The notes below the pieces were generated by a model. It saw only the letters and a program-made list of their open reading frames with translations. It was not told where the DNA came from and searched no databases. Positions 34,140 through 45,650 of a DNA stretch of 64,000 nucleotides are shown piece by piece (the stretch's first letter is position 1; the number at the start of each line of letters is the position of its first letter). The position numbers and the translations under genes were made by a program. This DNA is from Tolypeutes matacus (lineage: Eukaryota; Chordata; Mammalia; Cingulata; Chlamyphoridae), in contig JAKSZT010053764.1 of the NCBI GenBank assembly GCA_026826555.1, forward strand, positions 35,192,261 to 35,256,260, given 5' to 3'.

Positions 34140-34500
34140 TTTTCTGGAAATTGCTCCCTTTTCTATAGTGTCACAGGAATGGGCGAGGGGGATCTAGAAG
34201 CATTGTTTGTGCTTTGGATCTCAGCTGATTAGAAGTGGGACAGCACCTAACTTGAGCTGGGCCAATCAGATTCTCTTGCCTAGAAATTTGGAATTGGAAT
34301 TTAGAAAGAAGTCGTTAATGTCTGCATGCATTTGAGACCATAATGTGAAAACAGGGTTGTGAGGCAGCCTGTTTTGGATAAAGGAGCAGGTTGAAAAAAA
34401 TGTCTGCTCAGGAGAGAATGTGTAATGAAGCAGTAGCACAAGAAAATCAAAGGGGAGAGAGAGAGAGGGAGAGAGAAAGCACACATTTTCTTGTTTCTAG
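34140..34500 (+). repeat. Old LTR-like mammalian repeat (part)
   Basis: Carries 'gctgggccaatcagattctc' and flanking phrases seen in an old mammal-wide repeat, perhaps an LTR given the CCAAT word. Family not named. Sequence 33601-34139 before it holds no recognised feature apart from a CCACCACCACCACC-rich spot at 33660. Confidence 0.35.
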
Positions 34501-34569
34501 AACTAGTCCGTTCCTGAAGACATAGGATTACATGAGAACTTCTAAAGTTTTGTCATCAATCCTCTGCTT

Positions 34570-34990
34570 TGCTTAAGCTATGTGGCAGACTGACCAACAG
34601 TTTACCAAATCAGATTCCCTTTCATTCTGAGTGCTAGGCCAAACTACATTCCCAGCCTCCTTTGTAGTTGGTTGTGGCCATGTGACTGGGTCCAGACCAA
34701 CAGAACGTGAGAGGAAGCGATATCCTCTACTTTCAACCTTGGCCATAAAAACCCTCCATTTGATTCCCCACCAGCTCTCTTTCCTCACATGCCGATCAGA
34801 TGTCAACATCCAGGGCAATGGTGAAAACTCTTTGTTGAAGATGTCAGTGCCTCATTAGCCTAAGTCTTTGAAAGAATCATTGGAGCAGTCTTCTCAGCCT
34901 CACCAATTAGGCTTTACATGCACGAGAAATAAACTTCTCTTGTGTTAAGATTTCACAGAGATTTCAGGATTTATATGACATAGCATCAAG
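34570..34990 (+). repeat. Old LTR-like mammalian repeat
   Basis: Order of phrases: 'ttcccagcctcctttgtagt', 'gtggccatgtgactgggtcc', 'ggccataaaaaccctccatt' (TATA-like), 'gagaaataaacttctcttgt' (AATAAA signal) and 'gttaagatttcacagagatt'. This TATA-to-AATAAA layout is what an LTR would show. The element is known to me as a common mammalian repeat, but I cannot recall its name. Confidence 0.5.
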
Positions 34991-36369
34991 CTTTACCTTA
35001 ACGAATACAAGGAAGTTTGAGTGTGGTTTTTTAAAACCTGCCACAAAGAGTCTTAAAACATCATGCTTCCAGCAGGCATCACTTCCCATTCAGTTACTGC
35101 CTGTTGAAAAGGCTGAAGACCTTATGCCAAACACCTCGGGTGCCCAGGCTCCAGAGCCTGCAGCAAAGGGCAGAGGTGAAGTGATCAAATCCCTAGGATG
35201 CTGAACACAGTTGCCTCAGGTGACATCACACACCCAAACACACTGCCTTTGTTTTGACAGGCATCCTTTGAATGCTTTACCAGGTCTGAGAGCAAATCAG
35301 CCTCCCACTCCGAGACTCCATATAGCCATGCAAGTTGAAAGCAAAAGTCTTTCATGTAGAAACTTGGTGTTTCTATTGAAGTCAGTGTGAAACGTGTTTC
35401 CATTCCAAATGATTCAGGCAGATTTCCAAGACGGCCCAATAACACTCTGTTCAATTATTGGAATTCTAGCAAAGAACTGGCTAACCAGAGCTAGCTATAT
35501 TGACAATTGCTATGCCTTTAAGTTTTCTGAAAAAACACCAGGCTTGAAAGCTACAGTTACTATACAAGCAATATACAAATTTCCTGTCCTCACCATACAA
35601 ACAGCAACTCCTACATAAGAGCAAATTTAATGACTCATAAGGGCTATTAACGGAGAGGACCTGTATGGTAGATCTTCCTGATATAATTTTACAAACCTAA
35701 TTGGGCTGTCTGGTCAATAAAATGTCTCTAGAAAAGATCTTAAATGCAATGGAGCTCATTACAAGCCAAAGTGCTTGCTTTAAATGGCATGTCGTTTTCA
35801 TAATATTTAAACTAATGATCCTCGTTGTCTATAATGCGTGCAAGATTGAAAGTGTGAACGCTTAAAACTGGGCAAACAGCAAAAACACCTTACCTTCATG
35901 TTATTTTATTAGTCTTTCAAAATCAGGGGATTCTTGGAAATGTGGGTAAACATTGGGACCTCTGTTTGGGATCTGTTTTTCTTTTAGTAACTGTGCCAAA
36001 GCCCTGGGTTTCTGAGTACATAAAATCGACCACCATCCCCTCCACTGCACCACCTTTCTCAAACTCTTCTGATCTCCCACTTTATCCAAAAAACACTCTC
36101 TTACTTTTGCTTTTTAAAAAATTACATACAACTTGATAAGCTAAATATTTGAAAGATCATAAAATTAAATAGAGGATTCCATATCCCTGCAGACATGTGG
36201 CAGTGGGGGTGGTCTAATTTCCTCAGCACCTTTTCACAGATTTCAGTGATTATGGCCCAAAAGGTGAGTGAAGGAGATATAAGAAGCCCTCAGCAAAGAT
36301 CATACTCAATTTCTTCAGTGTCTTATATTAATATTTTACCGTAAAAGACACAAATAACCTCCACATGCA
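34991..36369. other. Unassigned non-repetitive sequence
   Basis: No gene or repeat recognised. The block at 35640-35900 has homeodomain-type TAAT/ATTA words and low repeat content, the look of a conserved non-coding element, but conservation cannot be tested from one sequence. Confidence 0.4.
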
Positions 36370-36500
36370 GCATTTCATTTTATAGTCACAAGAAGACTAT
36401 AAAAGTACTGGTTTGTAGATTTGAAAAGTAGATTGGAAGAAGACGTCAGGAATGCCAAATGGTCAATAAGTGGCAGAGACAAAGACTTATTTTAAGAACA
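36370..36500 (-). repeat. Probable MIR SINE, antisense
   Basis: Diverged antisense MIR-like order: 'catttcattttatagtcaca', 'aatggtcaataagtggcaga'. Weak. Confidence 0.4.
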
Positions 36501-38195
36501 GGGTACATTTTGTTGCTTCACATACTCTCTCTGATGCTAAAACCTGTTGCTCTAACATCATTTTCTCCCCACAGGACTATCAAACTAAGACTAGGAGAGT
36601 GTCATTGATATTCATTATCACCTTATAGACATAGTAGAGATATGTGGGTGGATACTCAGAGTACATATAGTAAGATTTGCAGCTGGATCTACACACCCAT
36701 CCAAAGATTATTGCTTAAGAGCAGTCAACTGAGATCAACTAAAAGGATGACTGCTAATGACAAACAAGAGGGCTCTGAATCTTAATTCAGACTATCATAT
36801 TCATGTGATGAAGACATAAAATGTATGCTTATTAAATTTGTTGGTAAACAAACCAGTGTCAGTGGCTAATAGGTTAGACGGCAAAATTAGAGCAGATACA
36901 TGAGTCAAATTCTCTGCCATGCACACTGCTCTGACTAGAAAATGAGTCCTGTGTACTTCTACCCTAGTTATTGCCAGTTGGACCAAGGAATAGACAACTG
37001 ATTCAACTTGTGTCAATCAACTTCCCATACTCAGAACTTGGAATTAAGGTAGAGACCATACTTGGTTTGCTGAGTGTCCTGGCCTAGAAGTAGCATAGAC
37101 CCAGGGGCTGGAGGTACAATTTGGAGGTGGCCATGATGGGGCATGGGAACGTAAAATGGAAAATATGTTCTATTGAAAGAGGAATGTGTGAGGCAAACTG
37201 TCAGAGAAGGGTGGAGAAGAGGTCATATGATTCCAGACCAAGGGAGAAGGAAATGCCTTGGTCCCTGAAGGTTCACACTTGCCAGTGCCAGTCTCTCAGC
37301 CTCAGCTGTGATTTCTGCCCTTGGATTTTTTGAAATATCCCTGTTCCCTGATCATAAATCGTCCTTGAGCTGAACTGGGTAAAGTGTTTCTGTTCCTTAT
37401 AAGCAAACAAAGAACTATTCAAATTCATGAATATTTAAAAATCCTTGCAAGGATTTTTAGGAAAGCAACAGTTTATAAGAGCCCACTAGCCTATACCTTC
37501 ACGTTCTCTAGACCTGGGATCTCAACCTCTGTACACTGGCAGCTTCTCAGAGAGCTAGTCCCTACACTGTCTAGAAGGTGAGATGACTCCTACTATTGGA
37601 ATATTGCCTCTACTGGGTGACTCATCCAAAGTACCACTGAAGCCCTTACAAGGACTGAGAGTGGGGAGTGTGTTGAGTTTGCTAAGTCTTGTATGACTGT
37701 TTTTGTGCATGCTTGTTAAAAAAAGGTTTTTATCTGTGGCAGAATTTTGTCTGAGGCTTTCATTGTAATGAGTTGTGGGAAAGATGGACAATAAACCTTA
37801 CTTAACCTCTTATTACTAAAGGCAGTCAAAGAGAATATAATAATTGTGAATGACCTTGTTGGCTTGGTTAAGTGTGAAACTGGCTGAAAGGGGATTGAAG
37901 AGGAACTGTAAGGAGTGTGGATATGAAGACTTCTTCATTTGTGCTGTTTCATAGGATAGAAGTGGGACTATTTTGGTAGCAGCTGATTTTATGTCCAATA
38001 GTAAAATTTCTTTGAAATGAATAGAGCAGTCACAGAACAAAATGCTCCCCCCATGAATTCTTCCCATCACTAGTCCTACAGAAGCCAAATAACACCCTAT
38101 CCAATGATATCAAAGGGGATCCTTGCAAGGGTGGGAAGTTGGGCTAAATTTTCTTTTAGAAATCCATCCCTCCACTCTTCTTATTTTTAACTACC
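36501..38195. other. Unassigned intergenic sequence
   Basis: No gene, RNA or repeat that I can support. ORFs here are below 91 codons and lack motifs. The 90-codon minus-strand ORF (37816-38088) has no family features. Confidence 0.4.
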
Positions 38196-38199
38196 TTTC

Positions 38200-38400
38200 A
38201 TTAAGCACTTTTCATTAAGCAAAACTTCATTTAATTGCCATCATCATTTTATGTGCTGGGTACTGTTATTACTCGCATCTTACATGTGAGGAATGTAAAT
38301 ATGTTAAATAACTTGTCCGGAGTCATCCAACTAACAAGGAACAGAACCAGATTTTTAACCTAGATTCTCACCCTTTGCTTATTCAACCACATATAACCTC
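38200..38400 (-). repeat. MIR SINE, antisense
   Basis: Antisense MIR order: 'ctgggtactgttattactcg', 'gaggaatgtaaatatgttaa', 'ataacttgtccggagtcatc', 'aaccagatttttaacctaga'. Confidence 0.65.
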
Positions 38401-38402
38401 AC

Positions 38403-38535
38403 TGCTCAAAGTGTAACCCTCAAACCAGCAGCACTGGGGGCTTGTGAGAGAAGCAGACTTTCAGGTCCTACCCAAGACCTGCAGAATCAGACAGAATCTA
38501 CATTTTAACAAGGTCCCTGGTGCTTTTATGCACAG
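38403..38535 (+). mobile_element. MER5-like hAT remnant
   Basis: Typical phrases of MER5-type Charlie derivatives: 'aaaccagcagcactgggggc', 'ctacccaagacctgcagaat', 'ctacattttaacaaggtccc'. Terminal inverted repeats are eroded and no target duplication is visible. Confidence 0.6.
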
Positions 38536-39295
38536 GAACGTTTTCAAAAACTCAAATTTATAAAAATCTATTTTTAAGTCATTCCAAAAGCCCTACTGGC
38601 TCCTCCAACCTGTTCCATATTCAACCTATTCTTGGGCCTAGACTAAATCTTAGACAATCTGCATGGTTTATCTTCTCACTCTTAATTAATATAAACCACT
38701 CAGGTTACCTTAGTCTCAAAAAAAAAAGGTGTCAGATCTGTACTTAAATAGGTTCACTCTAATACAATAGTAAAACTGGCATTAGTTTACTCAGTCAACT
38801 TGAATTTGAGAGCACATTCTTCTCTTAATGGGCTCATTGGGGGTTCTTTAGAGACTTCCACTTCAAGAGGGATAGGAGTGATGTGCTGTCCAGATTGCCA
38901 CTTGGGAGTCTCTCTTCAGCCCCTGGGTCTTGGGGATCCACACACACAAGATGGGTCCTGGCAAAATCCTAAGACTGTAGGAGTACAGCGACTTCAAGAC
39001 TCTCTGCCTCTCACTCTGCCACTCCAGGTCATTCAGCCAACCTCTCGCCCTTGAAGTGTCCCAGATGGGAGCTGGAAACCAGCCTATGGTATCCCCCAAT
39101 CTTCACAGGTCACATACCAAGCTCTCCAAAGGATTTATTTTTGAAGCCCCCCTTGAGTGAAGGGCAAGGACACTTGCACTATGCCTTGGTGGAGAGGAGG
39201 ATTCTGAACAAATCCACAATAAGTTCTAAAGAAGTCCTCTCTTTGCCTCTTTAACCTCAACAGCTTGGAAGGGTTATCAGCTGAGGTCATACCTG
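38536..39295. other. Unassigned intergenic sequence
   Basis: ORFs of 84 and 78 codons overlap on opposite strands at 38800-39099. No domain or gene structure is seen. A short A run lies at 38719-38728. Confidence 0.4.
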
Positions 39296-39299
39296 TTTT

Positions 39300-40640
39300 T
39301 TTGTTTTTTTAAAAAATAACTTTACTGAGGTAAACTTGATATACAATAAACTGCACATATTTGAAGTATACAATTTGCAAAGTTTAGCATCCGTATACAC
39401 CTACGAAACCATCAGCACAATTAAAATAAGGCACATATCCATAAATGCCCCCCAAATTTCCTCCTGCCCCTTGATTATACTTACCTCCCACTCTTGGTTC
39501 CTCAGTAAATGATCACTTGGCATTTTTTAGAATTGTATAGAAATAGAACCATACAGTATATACTTCTTTTTGTCTGGATTCTTTCACTCAGCATAAGTAT
39601 TTTGAGATTCATCTATGTTCAATAGCTCATTCCTTTTTATTGCTGAGTAGTATTCCACTGTATGGTTTTACCATAGCTTATCCATTCACCTGTCAATGGG
39701 CATTTGAGTTGTTTCCATTTGGGGGCTGTTATAAATAAAGCTGCTATGAACATTCATGTATCAGTCTTTCTAAGGACACAGCTTTCCTTTCTCCTAGTAC
39801 CCAGGAGTGAAATGGTTGGGGCATGTGGTAGGGATATATTTAACTTTATAAGAAACTGCCACTTTTCTAAAATGGCTGTATCATTTTACATTCCAACCAG
39901 CAGTGTATGAAAGTTACCGTTCCGACACATCCTCGCCAACACTTGGTATGATCAGATTTTTTTTCTCAGCCATTCAAATGGGTATATAGTGGCATCTCAT
40001 TATGGTTTAGTAACTTGGAAACAGTTTGGAATTTTGGATCAATCCAGGACTAATTATTTTCCTCTACTGAGACAGGGTTCTTCCATGAATCATGAGGATT
40101 CTAGTATGGCTCATGGGAACAGGCGCTACTCCCTGCCCTGGGTGAATGTCAGTCACTGTTTCCACTAATCCTTTTAGATGGTTCTTTCCCAGCCTTAGAT
40201 AGTTTCCACACCTGCTTGCAATGATCAGTACTCAGCTGAAAGCTGAGGGAGTGTGAGGGACTTCTACAGACCAGCTATCTCATTCTCTGCACGACTCTCT
40301 CCTCTCCAGGGTTCTATCCTATGGTCTCTAGCCACCTTGACCTCCCAGGACTCCCATCTCTGTCTCTTCTTTTCAAGGAGTCTGCTGGGCTCCACTTCAG
40401 TGCACCCTCCCTGTCCTGCAGCCCGGAAACTATCGAGGCAGCAAGCTAGAGAGATCATCAGGTTCACCTCTTGTGTTTCTTGTTTATCAAGGATCACTGA
40501 CCTTTGTTCCATGTTTTATGCCTTAAAAACCATTGTTTCATGTATCTTTTTTCCATTTTTTTTCTTTTTTTGATCGTTTCAGGTGGGAGGGTAAAACAGG
40601 TCCCCATTACTCCATCTTGGCCAAAAGAAAGAGTAAAACT
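39300..40640 (-). mobile_element. LINE-1 (L1M-type) fragment, antisense
   Basis: Reads on the minus strand as an L1 3' end. On the plus strand the order is 'ttactgaggtaaacttgata', 'gtatacacctacgaaaccat', 'ttctttcactcagcataagt', 'ttattgctgagtagtattcc', 'catcctcgccaacacttggt'. From about 40020 to 40640 the text changes to another old L1-associated stretch ending 'ccattactccatcttggcca'. The 106-codon ORF at 40253-40573 lies in this and is not a gene. Confidence 0.7.
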
Positions 40641-40704
40641 GAATTTTCACCATCTTATTTAGTAGTTCAGGCTAAGTCAATTCACTTTTGAGAGGTGAGC
40701 TACC

Positions 40705-41004
40705 TGTCTAGTTGCCTAGGACTGCTATAAGAAGGTATCACAAACTGGGTGGCTTAAAACAACAGACATTTGTTGTCACACAGTTCTAGAGGCTAGAAGT
40801 TTGTAATCGAGGTGTTGGTAGAATGATGCTTCCTCTGAAATTTGTAAGGAAAATCTGTTCCATGCCTCTCCCTTGGCTTCTGGTGGAAGCTTGCTGGCAA
40901 CCATGATGTTCTCCCCTCTGTCTGTCTGTGTCCAAATTCCCTCTTTTTAAAAGGACAACAGTCATATTGGACTAAGGGCCTATTCTACTCCAGTGTGACC
41001 TCAT
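40705..41004 (-). mobile_element. MLT1-type LTR, antisense, left piece
   Basis: Reverse complement of a MaLR LTR: 'gttgcctaggactgctataa', 'cacaaactgggtggcttaaa', 'gttctagaggctagaagttt'. It stops at 'gtgtgacctcat' and continues after the insertion, at 42195. Confidence 0.75.
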
Positions 41005-42194
41005 CTGTTTTAATGAAAACAAGTCTTTATTAAGTAACTTTTAAGATGAGAAAAGCAATACTCTTGTAATTCTCTTTACAGCAAATATATAATATCAGTG
41101 CTTTGGCCATTTCAAGTTAAAGACCCTTTGTCATAAAATATATGGTTTTTAAATTTTACTCAAATTGAATTTATAACCCCTATGATTTTCCTACCTATAT
41201 ATAACAAAAGACCATAGTAAATTTAGAAGGTTATAAACTTTATTGATAATTTATCATTTCTTAGTTTGTGGTTTTGGTTTTTTGAAACAGTATATTAGTA
41301 TATGCACCTAATATATGTTGATTCCTTGGCTTATTAGTTACAGTGTACAATACAAAATACATGCTTAGTGAACATTCATTCATATCTACAAGACTGCAGC
41401 TATAGATTAAGTTTCAATACCAACATTTAGCTATTCTATAAGCAATTAGCATTACATCATAATATGCCTTCAAGGCAATTTTTTTACACTGAAAAAAATC
41501 AAAATAACCACTTTTGTAAGCTTTTATATGAAATGTAACTCTTCAGGTGGAAATAAAAAATAAAATTTGTCTATTTACTATTCAATACACGTACAATTTC
41601 AATTTTTATTATACTGAGAAAAAAAGCTCCTCTGTGTTGGGAAAATAACACTTCAAAAAATAACTAGCAGAAAAATCCACCAGTATAATGTTTTGTCCTT
41701 TCAAGGCCAGCACAGCTTTGGGAACACACTAAGGATGAAGTTATAGATACCCACAGGTGAAATGTAAAAGTTCTTTAAAAGAAATCTTTCCTTATCATTG
41801 GAAATAGTTTTGAAATGAAGTAAACTGATTGGGGGCTGACCCAGATGCTTTTGTGAATTATGCTAAGGACAATGTTATCCCTCTCCCCCTCCCTTAAATT
41901 ATTAAAAAATAAAAATATATTTATAATGTGCAAGACATATAGATTGAACATAAATGTTTCACATTTTGACCATCCAGTTTCATCTAAGTTGCCATATGCT
42001 TCACTACTTCATTTCTTCTTCGTATGTATACACCACAATTGTTTATCCATTCATTAGTTGATGGACACCTGGGTAGTTTCCATCTTTTGGCAATTGTGAA
42101 TAACAAACACTATGAACATTGGTGTGCAGATGTCAGTTTGAATTCCTGCTTTCAGTTTTTCTGGGTATATACCCAGTAGTATTATTGCTGGACC
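41005..42194 (-). mobile_element. Chimeric minus-strand retroinsertion: LINE-1 ORF2 end plus unidentified 3' UTR-like tail
   Basis: The inserted block splits the MLT1. The near-identical words CAGTGTGACCTCAT (40991-41004) and CACTGTGGCCTCAT (42194-42207), two mismatches, look like an aged target duplication. Read on the minus strand it starts with L1 ORF2 text (42193 down to about 41965: 'tgggtatatacccagaaaaa' and following). It then passes into about 950 bp without L1 3' UTR features and ends close to a reverse-complement AATAAA (41026-41031). A poly(A) tail is no longer evident. The second part looks like a cellular 3' UTR, but the source is not recognised. Confidence 0.55.
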
Positions 42195-42326
42195 ACTGTG
42201 GCCTCATTTTAACTTGCCTAATTCCATCTGTAACAACCTTATGTCCAAATAAGGTGACATTCTGAGGTACTAGGAGTTAGAACTTCACCATATCTTTGAT
42301 ATGGGGGATCATAATTTAACCCATAC
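42195..42326 (-). mobile_element. MLT1-type LTR, antisense, right piece
   Basis: Continues the MaLR text of 40705-41004: 'cctaattccatctgtaacaa', 'tatgtccaaataaggtgaca', 'gagttagaacttcaccatat', 'ataatttaacccata'. Confidence 0.75.
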
Positions 42327-42983
42327 TGTGGCAATTTGATATTATTTATGAACTCCAAAAAGAGATATTATGTTTATAAACTGGTTGTTCCTCTGGGCAT
42401 AGTACCCTTTGATTGTATTAAATTCAAAGCCTTTTATATTGAATTGATTAAATTAAGATTAGGGCTTTGATTTGACCATGTCAGTAGGGCATAGCCCAGG
42501 GTTGAGTTCCCACTCCCTTGATGAGCTATACAAATGGACACTCACACAGAAGAAGATACACAGAGGAATAGAGATAGCTCTACAGACACAGAAGAGGAAA
42601 GAACTTATCTTTAATCCTGTGGCCCCAGGGAGAGAGATGAACCATTTGCCTGATAGTTTACAGCTGACTTTGAAAAGAGACCAGAGCAACTGAACCCAGA
42701 AAGAAATGAGCCTTCTAGCCTACAGCTGAGATAAGAAGAACCTGGGCCCATGGAGCTTTAAAATGAAAGAGGAAGGATGAATCCTCACAGATATTGGCAG
42801 CCATCTTGCTTCAACATGTGGCAACAGACATTTGGTGAGAAAGTACCTCTTAGGGTACCTTGAGTTGGACTCTTTAGGGCTTTGTAACTGTAAGCTTTCA
42901 CCTCAAAATAAATACCCTTTATAAAAACCAACAGATTTCTGGTACTTTGCATTAGCACCCCTTTGGCTGACTAATACACATAC
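42322..42983 (+). mobile_element. Solo LTR, 652 bp, xenarthran family, 5-bp TSD
   Basis: LTR at 42327-42978, starting TGTGGCAATTTG and ending CTAATACA, with the exact 5-bp duplication CATAC on both sides (42322-42326 and 42979-42983). Its MaLR-like end 'ggctgactaataca' and the phrase 'cctcaaaataaataccctt' (AATAAA) fit an ERVL-MaLR relative. It is related to the LTR at 7229-8040 and to the antisense fragment at 48310. There is no internal retroviral sequence, so it is a recombined solo LTR. Confidence 0.88.
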
Positions 42984-43339
42984 CACTACCTATTTTCTTG
43001 GGGGTTCAATCAAAACAAAAACAGACAAATCTCATTTTAATATTTCATTGTATATATTAGATAGTCCCCCTACATTTTGTTTGGCTGAGTTTCCATAAAT
43101 AATTTCATTGACCACAGTTAAAGATGATCTTCTTTAGATAATGGTGTTGAGTCATAAATATTCAGTTTATTCTGGCCCATAATTCCCCCAGGTATGTTCT
43201 TTTCTTTTTGCTCTTATGTACACTGTGATTCCATTAGAATAATGATCTTAATTTAAAACCCCTCCAAAAGCTTGTATTTGTATCACTTGTGATTTCTTCA
43301 AATTTGGATATAATGGATGTGATAAAAGATAAATCTTGA

Positions 43340-43455
43340 ATTGGGGCAGCACCAAGGCATGGTGAAAGATGCGTTTCTTAAGCCTGAATCCTGGCTTCTT
43401 CACTTACTAGTTTCACTTACATGGGCAATGTACTTAACTTCCCTGAACTACCAAG
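43340..43455 (+). repeat. MIR SINE
   Basis: Sense MIR: 'gaatcctggcttcttcactt', 'actagtttcacttacatggg', 'caatgtacttaacttccctg'. The stretches 42984-43339 and 43456-43899 around it hold no recognised feature. Confidence 0.65.
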
Positions 43456-43899
43456 AAGCCCGGCTGCCTTCAAACAGAGCAAATGGGTTCACAATTAACT
43501 AGTACAGTGTGATGACATAAAGTGATCCAGGTATTCCACATAATGCTGTGTAATGATTCGAGGTAATTGAGATGCAAAAGAATTATCATGTATTTTAATA
43601 TATTAAAATTATTATTAAGTATACAATAGAATGGCTTCTCATGATAGAGACTAAGGCAGTTCAGAATCTGTATAAACATGGACATTCTAGATCTTCTAGC
43701 TCAAGAAACATAACAAGTTTACATGAGAAACACCTACCTCACACTGTAGTTTGTAAGCTCAAATGTAAGGGTGATCCAAAAGTAACCCAACAATTTCAAC
43801 ACTTCCCCTTTTAAAATACAAACAAACAAAAGATCATCTGATGAAATTGTAAGAGGAAAGCTGTTTGTGCCTCCCATTAAACTCTGAGTACTTGAGTTT

Positions 43900-44080
43900 T
43901 AGAGAGTACAATTGCTCAAGACTTACCCCTGGAACTAGATTGTCTCCTTTGCTGAGTTTCTCTTCTGTAGAATGGGGACAATAGCAGTGCCGCAGGCCAC
44001 TGTTATGGAGATTGAAAGAGGTAATTCTTGTAAAGTACTTAGCACGGTACTCAATAAATACAGGCTATAATTATTTTATA
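43900..44080 (+). repeat. MIR SINE
   Basis: Sense MIR 3' half: 'gagtttctcttctgtagaat', 'ggggacaatagcagtgccgc', 'aaagtacttagcacggtact', 'caataaatacaggctataat'. Confidence 0.7.
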
Positions 44081-44920
44081 CACACAGAGGCATTCACTTG
44101 ACAGAGCTTTGTATCAAGGCAAGTTGAGAGCTTAAAAATTCTCTCAGTGGAATCATTATAAGTTATAGACCAATTTAGTTGCTTGAATAAAATAAGAACC
44201 ACAGATTAAATGAAGTGCCTTCAAAGGTAGTATACCATGTTGTTAGCACTTTAATTAAAATTATAGAGTGATATTTGCCCATTTCTAGTGAAGGTGTATT
44301 GGGGAGCTATTGTAAAAAATGTTGGTTTAATTTTGCTTGTTCTGCTTACCAATTGAAGTTTGAAAAAGTATAAAAAGGAAAATAATTACCAAAAATTTGC
44401 AAATTCTTTATTCTTTGGGTAAAATTGAAATCATAATTTTCCCATCAGATTCTAAATTCCTTAAGAGTAAAGGAAGTTTGCTCTTCATTATTGTTGTTTA
44501 TTTTCTATTTGTCATTTCAAAGTAATAAATAAATAAGTATGGCAGTTGACCAGATCCCAGATAGCTTGTTTTCTTTTTTCATGTTAAACTATCAGATGCA
44601 AGTAGAAAAAGAAAATAATTGATTACCTAAATAAACACATCTACAATTAAAACTGAATTTGAAATAGTAGATGTTACTAGCATTTTTGCTTTTGGACACT
44701 TCAAACTAATTCCCATTCTTCTAGAAGCATCTTGATGAAATTAAAATTAATCATTCTTATCCTACTTCGCTTATCCATATCTTACCCATTTTTGATGGAT
44801 TTCCCACCCAAGATGTTTTTCTGTTATACTCTGACCTTACTGATCTCCTACAAAACTTGTGGTCTGTTGCATGGTTAAAAAACTATCTCTATCCTGTGGT
44901 TGCTCTAGGGAAGAAAGAGC
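44081..44920. other. Unassigned intergenic sequence
   Basis: AT-rich, no gene or repeat that I can name. Confidence 0.4.
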
Positions 44921-44924
44921 ACTG

Positions 44925-45065
44925 GACTCAGTGTTTGAAGCCCTGGGTTCAAGTACCAATCTTATTACTTACAGGCTATCTGCATTGTGTTACTTAACAT
45001 TTCTATAAGCTTCAGTTTCCTCATTGGTAAAATGGGACCATGTCTTAAAACTGTATTTCATCCCA
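44925..45065 (+). repeat. MIR SINE
   Basis: Sense MIR in good order: 'agagcactggactcagtgtt', 'gaagccctgggttcaagtac', 'gcttcagtttcctcattggt', 'aaaatgggacc'. One of the best-preserved MIRs here. Confidence 0.8.
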
Positions 45066-45510
45066 CAGTGACTGAAAAATGGTTTACCAGTTACTTCTTG
45101 GTTTGATTGATTCATTGAGTAATTGGTAACATTCACACCTGTAATAAAACTTTTACAGACTCCCTCAAAATCCTTGAATTGAAAGCCTAATTGCCCATAA
45201 AGTTGTTGCTTTTTAAATGTGTCTAGTGTTCTAGCATATATGGTCTAACTACAGAGTTTCTTTCCCTCATGCTTGTGGACTTCATGACAGCTACACATGC
45301 ACTGAGAGGGTATGAAAAATTGCATTTATACTCACATGTATGTTTGAAGGAGAGGAGAGAAGGCCCAAAGTGTTGAGAACCACTGTTCTCTCATATCATG
45401 AAACCAGAAGTGAGAGTTTGAAAGGGCAAAGGAGAATAAGCAATTTAAGGAATGAAGGAGTTGATGAGGGGTGGAAGCAAGACTGCTGGTCAAAGCATCA
45501 GGTGGGTTGG
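45066..45510. other. Unassigned intergenic sequence
   Basis: No supported feature. The opposite-strand ORFs at 45332-45570 have no family signature. Confidence 0.4.
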
Positions 45511-45514
45511 GTGC

Positions 45515-45650
45515 TAGTTTGGTTCTGGTCTGCACTAACTAGTTCTATGACCTCTCTCTGTATGGCCTGATTGGTCATCCTTGTCTTGTTTTATAAAATA
45601 TCTCCATGACAGTGCCTGGAATACAATAACACCCTGGAATATAATAACAT
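45515..45650 (+). repeat. MIR-like SINE fragment
   Basis: 'ggttctggtctgcactaact', 'agttctatgacctctctctg' and 'gacagtgcctggaatacaat' follow MIR order; weak in the middle. Confidence 0.5.
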
